From Pseudomonadota bacterium (GTDB lineage Bacteria; Desulfobacterota; Desulfobulbia; Desulfobulbales; SURF-16), in contig JAUVQZ010000020.1 in NCBI GenBank assembly GCA_030597865.1, positions 1 through 20,689 of the forward strand: a DNA stretch of 20,689 nt. Direction: 5' to 3'. The notes beneath the pieces were generated by a model. The model was not told where the DNA came from, did no database searches, and worked only from the letters and a program-made list of their open reading frames with translations. The position numbers and the translations under genes are program-made. Shown one piece after another: positions 1-7,321 of the stretch. The first letter of the stretch is position 1. Every line of letters begins with the position of its first letter.

Positions 1-1048
1 ACGGGTCTTTGTCACCGTCAATATCATGGCCCATAACCGGGACCTTGAAGACTTACCCGCCTATCTCCGTGAACTCTCCGAGCTTAAGGTGGACGCCCTG
101 ATCATCTCCGATCCAGGCATCTTCAGGATGGCCAGGAAGATCGTGCCAGGGATGACCATCCATATCTCCACCCAGGCCAATATCACCAATAAAGAAAGCG
201 CCCTGTTCTGGCAGGATATGGGGGCAAGCCGGGTCAATCTGGCCAGGGAGTTGTCCCTCACCGAGATCCGCGAGGTCAAAGGGGCCCTTGCCGCCAAGGT
301 GGAGGTCTTTGTCCACGGCGCCCTCTGTATCTCCTACTCCGGGCGCTGCATGCTCAGCCAGTACCTCACCGGTCGCGATGCCAACAAGGGGGCCTGCGCC
401 CATCCCTGCCGCTATAACTACCGGCTGGAGGAGGAAAAACGGCCCGGCGAATTCTTCCCGGTGGTGGAGGACGAACGGGGGGTCTATATCTTTAACTCCA
501 AGGACCTCTGCCTCATCAACCGCCTGCCGGAACTGCTGACGGCCGGGGTGGACTCCATCAAGCTTGAGGGCCGGATGAAGGGCATCTATTATGCCGCCGG
601 CATTGTCAGGATCTACCGGGCCGCCCTGGATTATATCGCCGAACAGCAGGCCGCTGATCCCGGGGCCGAGGTGGTGATGCCGCCGGAGTTCATGACCGAG
701 GTGCTTAAACTTGGCTCCCGGGGCTATTCCGAGAATTTTTTTGATGGCTCGGTGGGGCCTGACAATATGCTCTACACCGGCCCCAAGGTCACCCAGGACT
801 ATGTGCCGGCCGCCATCATTGCCCAGCCAGGCAGCCCGGTGCTCATGGAGGTGCGCAACGTCATCCGCCCCGGTGACAGCCTGGAATATATGGGCCCTGG
901 CCTGGAAAACAGAACCTTTACGGTCAAAGAGCTCCGCACCCTGGATGACAGCCCTTTGGAACAGGCCAATCCGGGTCTGACGGTCAAGGTTATTGCCGAT
1001 CAAGGGATTGCCTGGCAGAGGTACGGCCTGGTGCGCAGGGTAAGGTGA
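1..1048 (+). CDS. Peptidase U32 family protein, TrhP/YegQ-like (5' partial)
   Basis: The reading frame is open from the first base of the window, and the residues before the first ATG at 26 (VFVTVNI) fit the family, so the true start lies upstream. U32 proteins of the YegQ/TrhP branch take part in prephenate-dependent 5-hydroxylation of uridine 34 in tRNA. Visible signatures are the cysteine cluster around 325-410 (ALC, GRC, GAC, HPCRYNY), which resembles the four Cys that hold an Fe-S cluster in UbiU/UbiV-type U32 proteins, then RPGEFFPVVEDERG, FNSKDL, and the diagnostic block IKLEGRMKGIYYAA near 556-600. The C-terminal part (about 265-340 counted from the ATG) looks like the family's small beta-domain. 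The protein is probably cytosolic. Membership of U32 is firm; TrhP rather than RlhA or another U32 paralogue is inferred from the motif order. Confidence 0.85.
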   Translation, partial: RVFVTVNIMAHNRDLEDLPAYLRELSELKVDALIISDPGIFRMARKIVPGMTIHISTQANITNKESALFWQDMGASRVNLARELSLTEIREVKGALAAKVEVFVHGALCISYSGRCMLSQYLTGRDANKGACAHPCRYNYRLEEEKRPGEFFPVVEDERGVYIFNSKDLCLINRLPELLTAGVDSIKLEGRMKGIYYAAGIVRIYRAALDYIAEQQAADPGAEVVMPPEFMTEVLKLGSRGYSENFFDGSVGPDNMLYTGPKVTQDYVPAAIIAQPGSPVLMEVRNVIRPGDSLEYMGPGLENRTFTVKELRTLDDSPLEQANPGLTVKVIADQGIAWQRYGLVRRVR

Positions 1049-1054
1049 GTTGCC

Positions 1055-1081
1055 AGCCCAGGGGCGGACCTAAGCCCTTTT
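1055..1081. repeat. REP-like intergenic motif, copy 1
   Basis: This motif has the core GGGCGGACCT (1062-1071) followed by a CCCTTTT tail. A closely similar copy lies at 3901-3927, and a shorter inverted relative at 3987-4008. It sits just downstream of the U32 stop codon. The region to 1185 also holds short imperfect hairpins (CCAGGG 1098-1103 with CCCTGG 1117-1122) but no convincing terminator. Confidence 0.35.
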
Positions 1082-1185
1082 CACTACTCTACGGCACCCA
1101 GGGGGCGTAGCCGTTGCCCTGGACAGGGAAAACTTTTTCTGCGACAATCAAACTATAAAAAAACACCTGGAAAAAGGAGCCGCCC

Positions 1186-2055
1186 ATGATCTTGCCATCA
1201 GCTGTGTCACGATTTCTTTTCTTAGCCATCGCCTTCACCCTTTTGGGCCCCTTGGCCTCCTTTGCCGATGATGAGCCTTTGCTCATGGGTGTTTTCCCCC
1301 GGCGCAACGCCACCCTCACCCATACATTCTTCAGCCCTTTGGCCCAACATATCGCTCAGGCCACCGGCAGAGAGGTGCGCCTCATAGCCTCCAAGGATTT
1401 TACGGCCTTCTGGCAAGGGGTTAAGGAAAAGCGCTACGACATCGTGCACTATAATCAATACCATTATGTCCGCTCCCACAGGGAGCAGGGCTATGAGGTT
1501 ATTGTTCGCCATGGGGAGTTCGGCTCAGCCACCCTGTCCGGTGCAATTTCGGTACGTAAAGACAGCGGCATCCGGTCCATTAAAGAACTGCGGGGTAAAA
1601 AAATCATCTTTGGCGGCGGCAAACAGGCCATGGTCAGCTATATTGCCGCAAGCTACGAGCTGCGCAAGCATGGCCTGCAGCACGGCGACTATATTGAAGA
1701 ATATGCTAAAAACCCGCCAAACGCGGCCCTTGCCCTCTACCACAGACAGGCAGATGCGGGGGGTACCGGTGATATTGTCTGGAGTATGCCCAATGTGATT
1801 AAGCAGATTAAACGAGGGGATATCAAAATCCTGGCAACCAGCGAACCGATCCTGCACCTGCCTTGGGCGGTTAAAAAAGAAATGGATCCGCAACTCCGGC
1901 AAACCATTGAAGAGGCCTTTATGGGCCTCAACAACTCGGCCGAGGGCAGGGAGATTCTGAAAAGAGCCAAGGTGACCGCCATCCACAAGGCGGTTGACAG
2001 CGACTATGATCTCCCCCGGCACATGATCAAGGCGGTGCTTGGTGAGTCCTATTGA
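1186..2055 (+). CDS. PhnD-like phosphate/phosphonate-type periplasmic binding protein
   Basis: A 289-residue exported protein of the PhnD / phosphate-phosphonate substrate-binding family (PBP type 2 fold). Residues 1-27 form a signal peptide ending ASFA before DDEP. The mature start (LLMGVFPRRNAT), the segment YDIVHYNQYHYV, SVRKDSGIRSIKELRGKKIIFGG near 120-145, and the domain-crossing region AGGTGDIVW are typical. The start at 1186 is supported by AAGGAG just upstream. No permease or ATPase gene is adjacent. Instead the stop overlaps the start of a membrane histidine kinase by 4 nt, so this protein is probably the ligand-binding input of that kinase rather than part of a transporter. The true ligand is unknown; members of this family bind many small anions and other solutes. 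Confidence 0.85.
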   Translation: MILPSAVSRFLFLAIAFTLLGPLASFADDEPLLMGVFPRRNATLTHTFFSPLAQHIAQATGREVRLIASKDFTAFWQGVKEKRYDIVHYNQYHYVRSHREQGYEVIVRHGEFGSATLSGAISVRKDSGIRSIKELRGKKIIFGGGKQAMVSYIAASYELRKHGLQHGDYIEEYAKNPPNAALALYHRQADAGGTGDIVWSMPNVIKQIKRGDIKILATSEPILHLPWAVKKEMDPQLRQTIEEAFMGLNNSAEGREILKRAKVTAIHKAVDSDYDLPRHMIKAVLGESY

Positions 2056-3851
2056 CCCCATCAACAAATAGGGAAAGCGCTTGGGGCAGGCTGAATCTAT
2101 GCACCAAATTCATCGGCCTGGTTACCCTCATCCTCATCCTTACCCAGGCCTTGATCATCATGGCCAGCATACACATCCAAAACGGCATTTACCGTGACCA
2201 GTTACTGGAAGAGGGGCGCATATTCGGCTCTTTTTTGTCCCAGGCAAGCCATGAAGCCATTCTGGCATATGACATTGTTACCCTGAATACCTATGTGCAA
2301 GAGGCCTCCTCCCGGCCGTATTTATACTACGCGGCAATCCTCGACAGCAAGGGTGATAGTCTCACCTCCTATATAGATAAGGACAACACCGGCATCAAGA
2401 AGGCTATCTCGGCAATCGACTCGGAGAAACCCCTCCTCGTTATCGGCCATATGCAAAAAGGAAGGGATGTTATCCACCAGGAATATCCAATCACCTTTAA
2501 CCAAAAACAGATAGGCACGGTGCTGATCGGTCTTTCTACCCAGGGTCTCATGCTGAGGGCCAGGGAAACGCTTCTCTATCTTGTTGTCGCCAATGGCTTT
2601 GTCATTTGCTTTTTGGCCCTTGCCATCTATCTGGTCTTTCGCCGCCAGGCAATGCAACCTATCTCCAATCTGATCAGCGGGGCCAAACGCTTAGCTAAGG
2701 GGGATTTCAGCCGGCCTGTGGAGGTCTTTTCCCACGATGAACTCGGCAGCCTGACAATGGCCTTCAATTCCATGATGAAACTGATCGCCAAAAAACACAA
2801 CCATCTCATCATGGCCCAGAGGGCCCTTGAAAAACACCAACTCCAACTTGAAAAAATTGTCCAGAAACGCACCAAAGAACTGCAAACAACAAACGAGGAG
2901 CTCTCTGAAGAAATCGAAGAGAGGAGGCAATTGGCAACATCCCTTTTCGAGGAAAAACAACTGCTGGAAAAAACCCAAGACAAACTTCGCGGCGCCTATG
3001 CCGAGCTCAAACAGACCCAGTCCCAAATGCTGCAGCGTGAAAAAATGGCATCCGCAGGCCAACTTGCCGCCGGGGTCGCCCATGAAATAAATAACCCCAT
3101 CGGCTTTATCTCAAGCAATCTCAACTCCTTACAAAAATATCTCGACAAAATCATAGCGTACAATACAACCCAGCAAGAAACCCTGGCAAGGCTGGCCTCT
3201 GCGGAAACATTGGCAGCCCTTGCGGCCGCCCGGAAAAAACTCAAGATTGACTTTATCCTTGAGGACTGTCCGGATCTCTTGGCAGAATCACTGGACGGAA
3301 CCGACCGGATCCAGAAAATTGTTCAGAACATGAAAACATTCTCCCGAATGGATGAGGCCAAATACCAAAAGGCTGACCTGAACGAGGGATTGAAGAGCAC
3401 CCTTAATTTGGTGTGGAATGAGATAAAATATAAGGCCACTGTCACCAAGGAGTACGGTGATATCCCCCTGACCTTTTGCTACCCGCACGAATTGAATCAG
3501 GTTTTCATGAACCTCTTGGTCAATGCCGCCCAAGCCATTGACCAAAAAGGCGATATTAAGGTGATAACACGCCAAGCGGACAACACCATTGTGATCCAGA
3601 TCAGTGACACAGGGTGCGGAATGTCGGAGGAGACGCAGCGCCGCATCTTCGAACCCTTTTTCACCACCAAGGATGTCGGCCAGGGCACCGGCCTAGGTTT
3701 GAGTATTGCTTACGACATCATCAAAAAACATGGGGGGAATATTGTGATCGAAAGCCTGGTGGGCCAAGGCACAACCTTCACCATTTCCCTGCCAATTGTA
3801 GAAACCGCGGTCGAACTTAACCAAATCAGTGGGAAAAGGGGGCCAAGTTAA
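2052..3851 (+). CDS. Membrane sensor histidine kinase (periplasmic sensor, HAMP, HisKA, HATPase_c)
   Basis: A 599-residue kinase. Transmembrane segments at about 15-37 and 172-195 enclose a periplasmic sensor of about 135 residues. Then come a HAMP domain (about 195-250), a long coiled coil (about 250-335), the phospho-acceptor motif AAGVAHEINNP with His344, the N box MNLLVNAAQAI (Asn491), G1 DTGCGMS (Asp519), the F box IFEPFFTTK and G2 GQGTGLGLS. There is no receiver domain, so a separate response regulator must accept the phosphate. The start is a TTG at 2052 whose last two bases are shared with the TGA of the preceding binding-protein gene, with GGTGAG (2041-2046) as ribosome site. The only in-frame ATG before the sensor lies after the first membrane helix, so TTG is the sensible choice. 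Translational coupling to the PhnD-like gene suggests the two form one sensor. Confidence 0.88.
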   Translation: MTPSTNRESAWGRLNLCTKFIGLVTLILILTQALIIMASIHIQNGIYRDQLLEEGRIFGSFLSQASHEAILAYDIVTLNTYVQEASSRPYLYYAAILDSKGDSLTSYIDKDNTGIKKAISAIDSEKPLLVIGHMQKGRDVIHQEYPITFNQKQIGTVLIGLSTQGLMLRARETLLYLVVANGFVICFLALAIYLVFRRQAMQPISNLISGAKRLAKGDFSRPVEVFSHDELGSLTMAFNSMMKLIAKKHNHLIMAQRALEKHQLQLEKIVQKRTKELQTTNEELSEEIEERRQLATSLFEEKQLLEKTQDKLRGAYAELKQTQSQMLQREKMASAGQLAAGVAHEINNPIGFISSNLNSLQKYLDKIIAYNTTQQETLARLASAETLAALAAARKKLKIDFILEDCPDLLAESLDGTDRIQKIVQNMKTFSRMDEAKYQKADLNEGLKSTLNLVWNEIKYKATVTKEYGDIPLTFCYPHELNQVFMNLLVNAAQAIDQKGDIKVITRQADNTIVIQISDTGCGMSEETQRRIFEPFFTTKDVGQGTGLGLSIAYDIIKKHGGNIVIESLVGQGTTFTISLPIVETAVELNQISGKRGPS

Positions 3852-3900
3852 GATGTGAGTTTTTATGGGGTGTACCCTTCATTCAATCCCAAACCAGAAA

Positions 3901-4008
3901 AGCCAAGGGCGGACCTGATACCTTTTTAGGTACACATAAAAAACACCGGGTGCTGTTCAGGCAAGGGGAGCCAGCCCCAAGACCCGCAAAAAAGGGTCTG
4001 CCCCCTTG
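3901..4008. repeat. Inverted REP-like motif pair with compound hairpin after the kinase gene
   Basis: The left motif (3901-3927, core GGGCGGACCT, tail CCTTTTT) matches the motif at 1055-1081 at most positions with one gap. The right motif (3987-4008) is similar on the opposite strand. Inside lies a compound stem: CAAGGGG 3962-3968 pairs with CCCCTTG 4002-4008, and AGACCC 3980-3985 with GGGTCT 3994-3999. The structure could act as a weak terminator for the kinase mRNA, though only a poor T tract (TTGTTT) follows. The REP interpretation is inferred from the repeat and the inverted pairing. Confidence 0.4.
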
Positions 4009-4034
4009 TTTAGTTAATCACTACATGATATACT
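4006..4034 (+). promoter_or_regulatory. Putative sigma-70 type promoter for the SBP_bac_3 hybrid kinase
   Basis: TTGTTT (4006-4011) and TATACT (4029-4034) are separated by exactly 17 nt and lie about 40 nt upstream of the kinase start. The -10 box matches the consensus at 5 of 6 positions; the -35 box matches at only three. Confidence 0.4.
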
Positions 4035-4071
4035 AATTGTTCCTATTATCGCTTCAAGTAATGGTTACAAT

Positions 4072-6933
4072 ATGGGATGCAAACAATACCTTAAACCACC
4101 CATGCCTCTCATTTTCTCCACCTTTTTCTTCCCATTTTTTCTGCTTTCATTATTTTTATTACATATTTTGGCATGCCCGGCTGTTAAGGCCGATGACCTC
4201 AAGCGCAACATTGTGGCCGGTATGCCAAAAAACTTCCCGCCCCATTTTTATATTGATCAGGACACAGGAAAACCCTCAGGGTTTAGCGTCGATGTGATGG
4301 ATGCCATTGCCGCCCAAGGCAACCTCAAGATTCAATACAAGGCCTTTGATTCATGGACAAAAACAAATCAGGCGGCAAAGGATGGTGTGATAGATATCAT
4401 TCCCAACATGGGCTTTACCCCTGAACGGGAATCTTTCTTAGATTTCACCTCACCCTACGAAACTTTTCGTATCAACTTTTATATCAGAACCTCTAGCCAT
4501 GACCTGCTTTCAACTGAGGATATTGGCCAGAGGAAAGTTGGTGTTGTTGTTACCAATAAGGCCAGATTTATTCTAGAGGAACAGGGGGGCTATAATCTGG
4601 TCAAGGTAGAATCCCACGAAGAGCTTGTTATGCTGCTTATTTCAGGTGACATAGATGTTATCGCTATACCTGAGCCATTTATTCACAACATATTGCAAAA
4701 ATCAAAGCTCCATGACCGGGTTGTATTGCTTGGCAAACCCCTTGTTGAGATCAAAAGGGGCATTGCCATAGGCAAAGGCCGGGATGAGCTGCTTACACTT
4801 CTGCGGCCGGCAGTTGATACCTTTATTCAATCACCAGAATATCAAGAAATTCTCGAAAAATGGTATGGAAGCCCAGAACCTTTCTGGAATGTCAAAAAAG
4901 TAGCTTTGCTGATGAGCACCCTTTTAGGTGCGTGCACCATTCTCCTGTTACTCTGGAGATACGTTTCCATTGTCCAACTCAACAAGTCTTTAAATGTATC
5001 CGTTGACAGACAGAGGAGGGCAGAGAAACAGTTAAGGATAAACGAAGGGGTGCTGAATAAGGCCCAGGAGATTGCCCATCTTGGCAGCTGGCACCTGGAT
5101 ATAAAGAAAAATATACTCACCTGGTCAGATGAGACATACAGGATATTTGGACTACACCCCCAAGAGTTCGATGCGACCTATGAGGCATTTTTAGAAGCAG
5201 TCCATCCTGATGACAGAAAAATGCTTACCGACACATATACCAATGCCGTCAAAAACAACGCCCCCTACGAATGCATGCATAGGGTTGTACGCCCCAATGG
5301 CGAAGTCAGGGTTGTCCTTGAGAGGTCTGACGATATTATTGATGAGTCTGGGGAAACAACACACTCCTTTGGCATGACCCATGATATAACCGCACAGGTG
5401 CTCGCTGAAGAAAAGCTGCGCAAAAGCCAGGAAGAATGGGAAAAGACCTTTAATTCCATCCCCGACATTATTACCCTCCAGGACAAAGAGATGCGTATTG
5501 TCCGGGCCAACAGGGCGGCGTCTGATTTTTTTGAGGTTGATAACGCTGATCTCATCGGCAAATACTGTTATGAGGTATTTCGGGGTATCACTGCACCCTG
5601 CCATGGCTGTCCCCTGGTTGAAACCATTAAGGAGGGCAAGAACTATGCGGAAACAATACAGCACGACAACCTGGGCAAGATATTTCAGGTGTCCTCTTCT
5701 CCCATCCTGGATGAAAACAAGGAGCTGCAGCTCCTTGTTCACATAGCCAAAGACATTACAGAATACAAAAAAGTTGAAGAAGAACTTTTTCAGGCCCATA
5801 AGATGGAGGCCATTGGCACCTTGGCTGGCGGCATTGCCCATGACTTTAACAATATCCTCACAGCCATTATAGGATACTCTGAAATAGCCAAACTTGATCT
5901 CCCCGCTGACAGCCATGCCAGACAAGATATTGATCAGGTGCTGAAGGCCGGCAACCGGGCGGCAGAACTTGTTAAACAAATTCTCACCTTCAGCCGCAAG
6001 TCAGATCATCGTCGCGAGCTTATATCGCCCCATCTGATCATCAAGGAAGCGCTCAAGATGCTGCGCTCGTCCCTGCCAACCACCATTAAGCTCCAGGAGG
6101 ATATTGATGTGGAATGTGGTCAAATTATGGCCGCCCCCACCAACATCCATCAAATTGTCGTTAACCTCTGCACCAACTCCCTGCATGCCATGGAATCTGA
6201 AAAGGGAATGATCCATGTCGGCCTGCACCGTCAAGAAATAAGTGCTGATCAGATCGCCGGGGAACCCGGTGTATCCCCAGGCCCGATCATTGTCCTTGAG
6301 GTGGCTGACACCGGCCACGGCATGGATCAGGCAACGATAAAGCGCATTTTTGAGCCTTACTTTACCACCAAGGATGTTGGTAAGGGGACAGGGCTTGGCC
6401 TTGCTGTTCTGCGCGGAATTATTCAAGACTACCACGGCTTTATTCGTGTAGAGAGTGAGCCCGGCCAAGGGACTACTTTTTATGTGCATATTCCGGCCGT
6501 CCAACAGCAGGCAGCAACTATCGATAAGGCAGCAATGGATGAACCGCTTGCCACCGGTACTGAACGTATCCTGCTTGTTGATGATGAGGTCATGATCGCC
6601 CATATGAACAAGGCCATACTTACCCAGCTTGGCTACCAGGTATCAGCGACAACGGATAGCCTTGATGCCCTGGAGAGAATTCGACGTAACCCTGACCAGT
6701 TTGACCTGGTCATTACTGACCAGACCATGCCCAACCTGACCGGTGCTGAATTGACCCAGGAAATCCTCAAGATAAAGGACTCAATGGCCATTATCCTCTG
6801 TACAGGCTACAGCTCTGTCCTTTCCCAGGAGGACGCCCTGGCCCTTGGCATAAAAAAATACGCCAGAAAACCCGTAGATATGACAACACTCGCCAAGATT
6901 GTCAGGCAGGCGCTGGATGAAAATCAAGGCTGA
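4072..6933 (+). CDS. EvgS-like hybrid histidine kinase (SBP_bac_3, TM, PAS, PAS, HisKA, HATPase_c, REC)
   Basis: A 953-residue hybrid kinase. A hydrophobic leader (about 10-38) exports a solute-binding domain of the amino-acid-binding SBP_bac_3 type (about 45-270; VAGMPKNFPP, GFSVDVMDAI, IIPNMGFTPERESFLDFTSPY). A membrane helix follows at about 275-300. PAS 1 (about 335-445, with HLGSWHLD and VHPDDR) and PAS 2 (about 450-570) come next. PAS 2 carries Cys499, Cys510 and Cys513 in a C-X10-C-X2-CP pattern. The kinase core has AGGIAHDFNNIL with His590, ADTGHGMD, IFEPYFTTKD and GKGTGLGLA. A C-terminal receiver carries the phospho-acceptor Asp883 in VITDQTMPN and the Lys of ARKP. The fold order matches EvgS/BvgS-type sensors with one binding domain instead of two. 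The ATG at 4072 is used; an in-frame ATG at 4102 is an alternative, and neither has a good Shine-Dalgarno. The ligand is unknown. Confidence 0.88.
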   Translation: MGCKQYLKPPMPLIFSTFFFPFFLLSLFLLHILACPAVKADDLKRNIVAGMPKNFPPHFYIDQDTGKPSGFSVDVMDAIAAQGNLKIQYKAFDSWTKTNQAAKDGVIDIIPNMGFTPERESFLDFTSPYETFRINFYIRTSSHDLLSTEDIGQRKVGVVVTNKARFILEEQGGYNLVKVESHEELVMLLISGDIDVIAIPEPFIHNILQKSKLHDRVVLLGKPLVEIKRGIAIGKGRDELLTLLRPAVDTFIQSPEYQEILEKWYGSPEPFWNVKKVALLMSTLLGACTILLLLWRYVSIVQLNKSLNVSVDRQRRAEKQLRINEGVLNKAQEIAHLGSWHLDIKKNILTWSDETYRIFGLHPQEFDATYEAFLEAVHPDDRKMLTDTYTNAVKNNAPYECMHRVVRPNGEVRVVLERSDDIIDESGETTHSFGMTHDITAQVLAEEKLRKSQEEWEKTFNSIPDIITLQDKEMRIVRANRAASDFFEVDNADLIGKYCYEVFRGITAPCHGCPLVETIKEGKNYAETIQHDNLGKIFQVSSSPILDENKELQLLVHIAKDITEYKKVEEELFQAHKMEAIGTLAGGIAHDFNNILTAIIGYSEIAKLDLPADSHARQDIDQVLKAGNRAAELVKQILTFSRKSDHRRELISPHLIIKEALKMLRSSLPTTIKLQEDIDVECGQIMAAPTNIHQIVVNLCTNSLHAMESEKGMIHVGLHRQEISADQIAGEPGVSPGPIIVLEVADTGHGMDQATIKRIFEPYFTTKDVGKGTGLGLAVLRGIIQDYHGFIRVESEPGQGTTFYVHIPAVQQQAATIDKAAMDEPLATGTERILLVDDEVMIAHMNKAILTQLGYQVSATTDSLDALERIRRNPDQFDLVITDQTMPNLTGAELTQEILKIKDSMAIILCTGYSSVLSQEDALALGIKKYARKPVDMTTLAKIVRQALDENQG

Positions 6934-7321
6934 AATCAAACAACTTTTTCTAAAAACATCGTATTTCAGTCTGCATGGGCGGAGATTTAAACAACACCCC
7001 CATATTTTGCCATAAGCACCATTTGGGACCATATGGGCATGGTAATCAACGATTCCCACAGCTCGGTCGCTTACAGCCATACCCCAATCAACGTCTCTGC
7101 CTTTGATCTGGGGCAGGAGCCCAGCACGGGGCCCGGATAACCGGGCATTGCCACCGTTACTGCACGCTGATCAACAGCACATCGCCGTTTGCATAATGTA
7201 TGATGCTATTTCATTTCTTAAGGGCACGTTTATTGACAGCACCATCAATATTTGCCGATGGTATCCTGAAAGAAGCATTCCGAGCCAAAACACGAGATAA
7301 AATATTTTCAACCTACATGCC
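6934..7321. other. 388-nt intergenic region, no supported gene
   Basis: No frame has a recognisable product. It contains a perfect hairpin GCCCGG-ATAA-CCGGGC (7131-7146) without a T tract, a TTGACA hexamer (7233-7238) with no good -10 box at the usual distance, and the 16-mer TGCACGCTGATCAACA (7161-7176) that recurs at 10005-10020. It may be the 5' leader of the following kinase or decayed sequence. Confidence 0.4.

Noticed and set aside
53..1003. Long antisense open frame opposite the U32 gene (316 codons)
   Set aside because: It is a shadow of a clear U32 protein; the His/Gly-rich translation has no recognisable domain.
7131..7146. GC-rich hairpin as a terminator for the SBP_bac_3 hybrid kinase
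   Set aside because: It lies about 200 nt after the stop and has no T tract; it is only noted as a hairpin.
7103..7300. Short open frame before the Cache hybrid kinase
   Set aside because: No Shine-Dalgarno, no family resemblance, and the composition is unlike the neighbouring genes.
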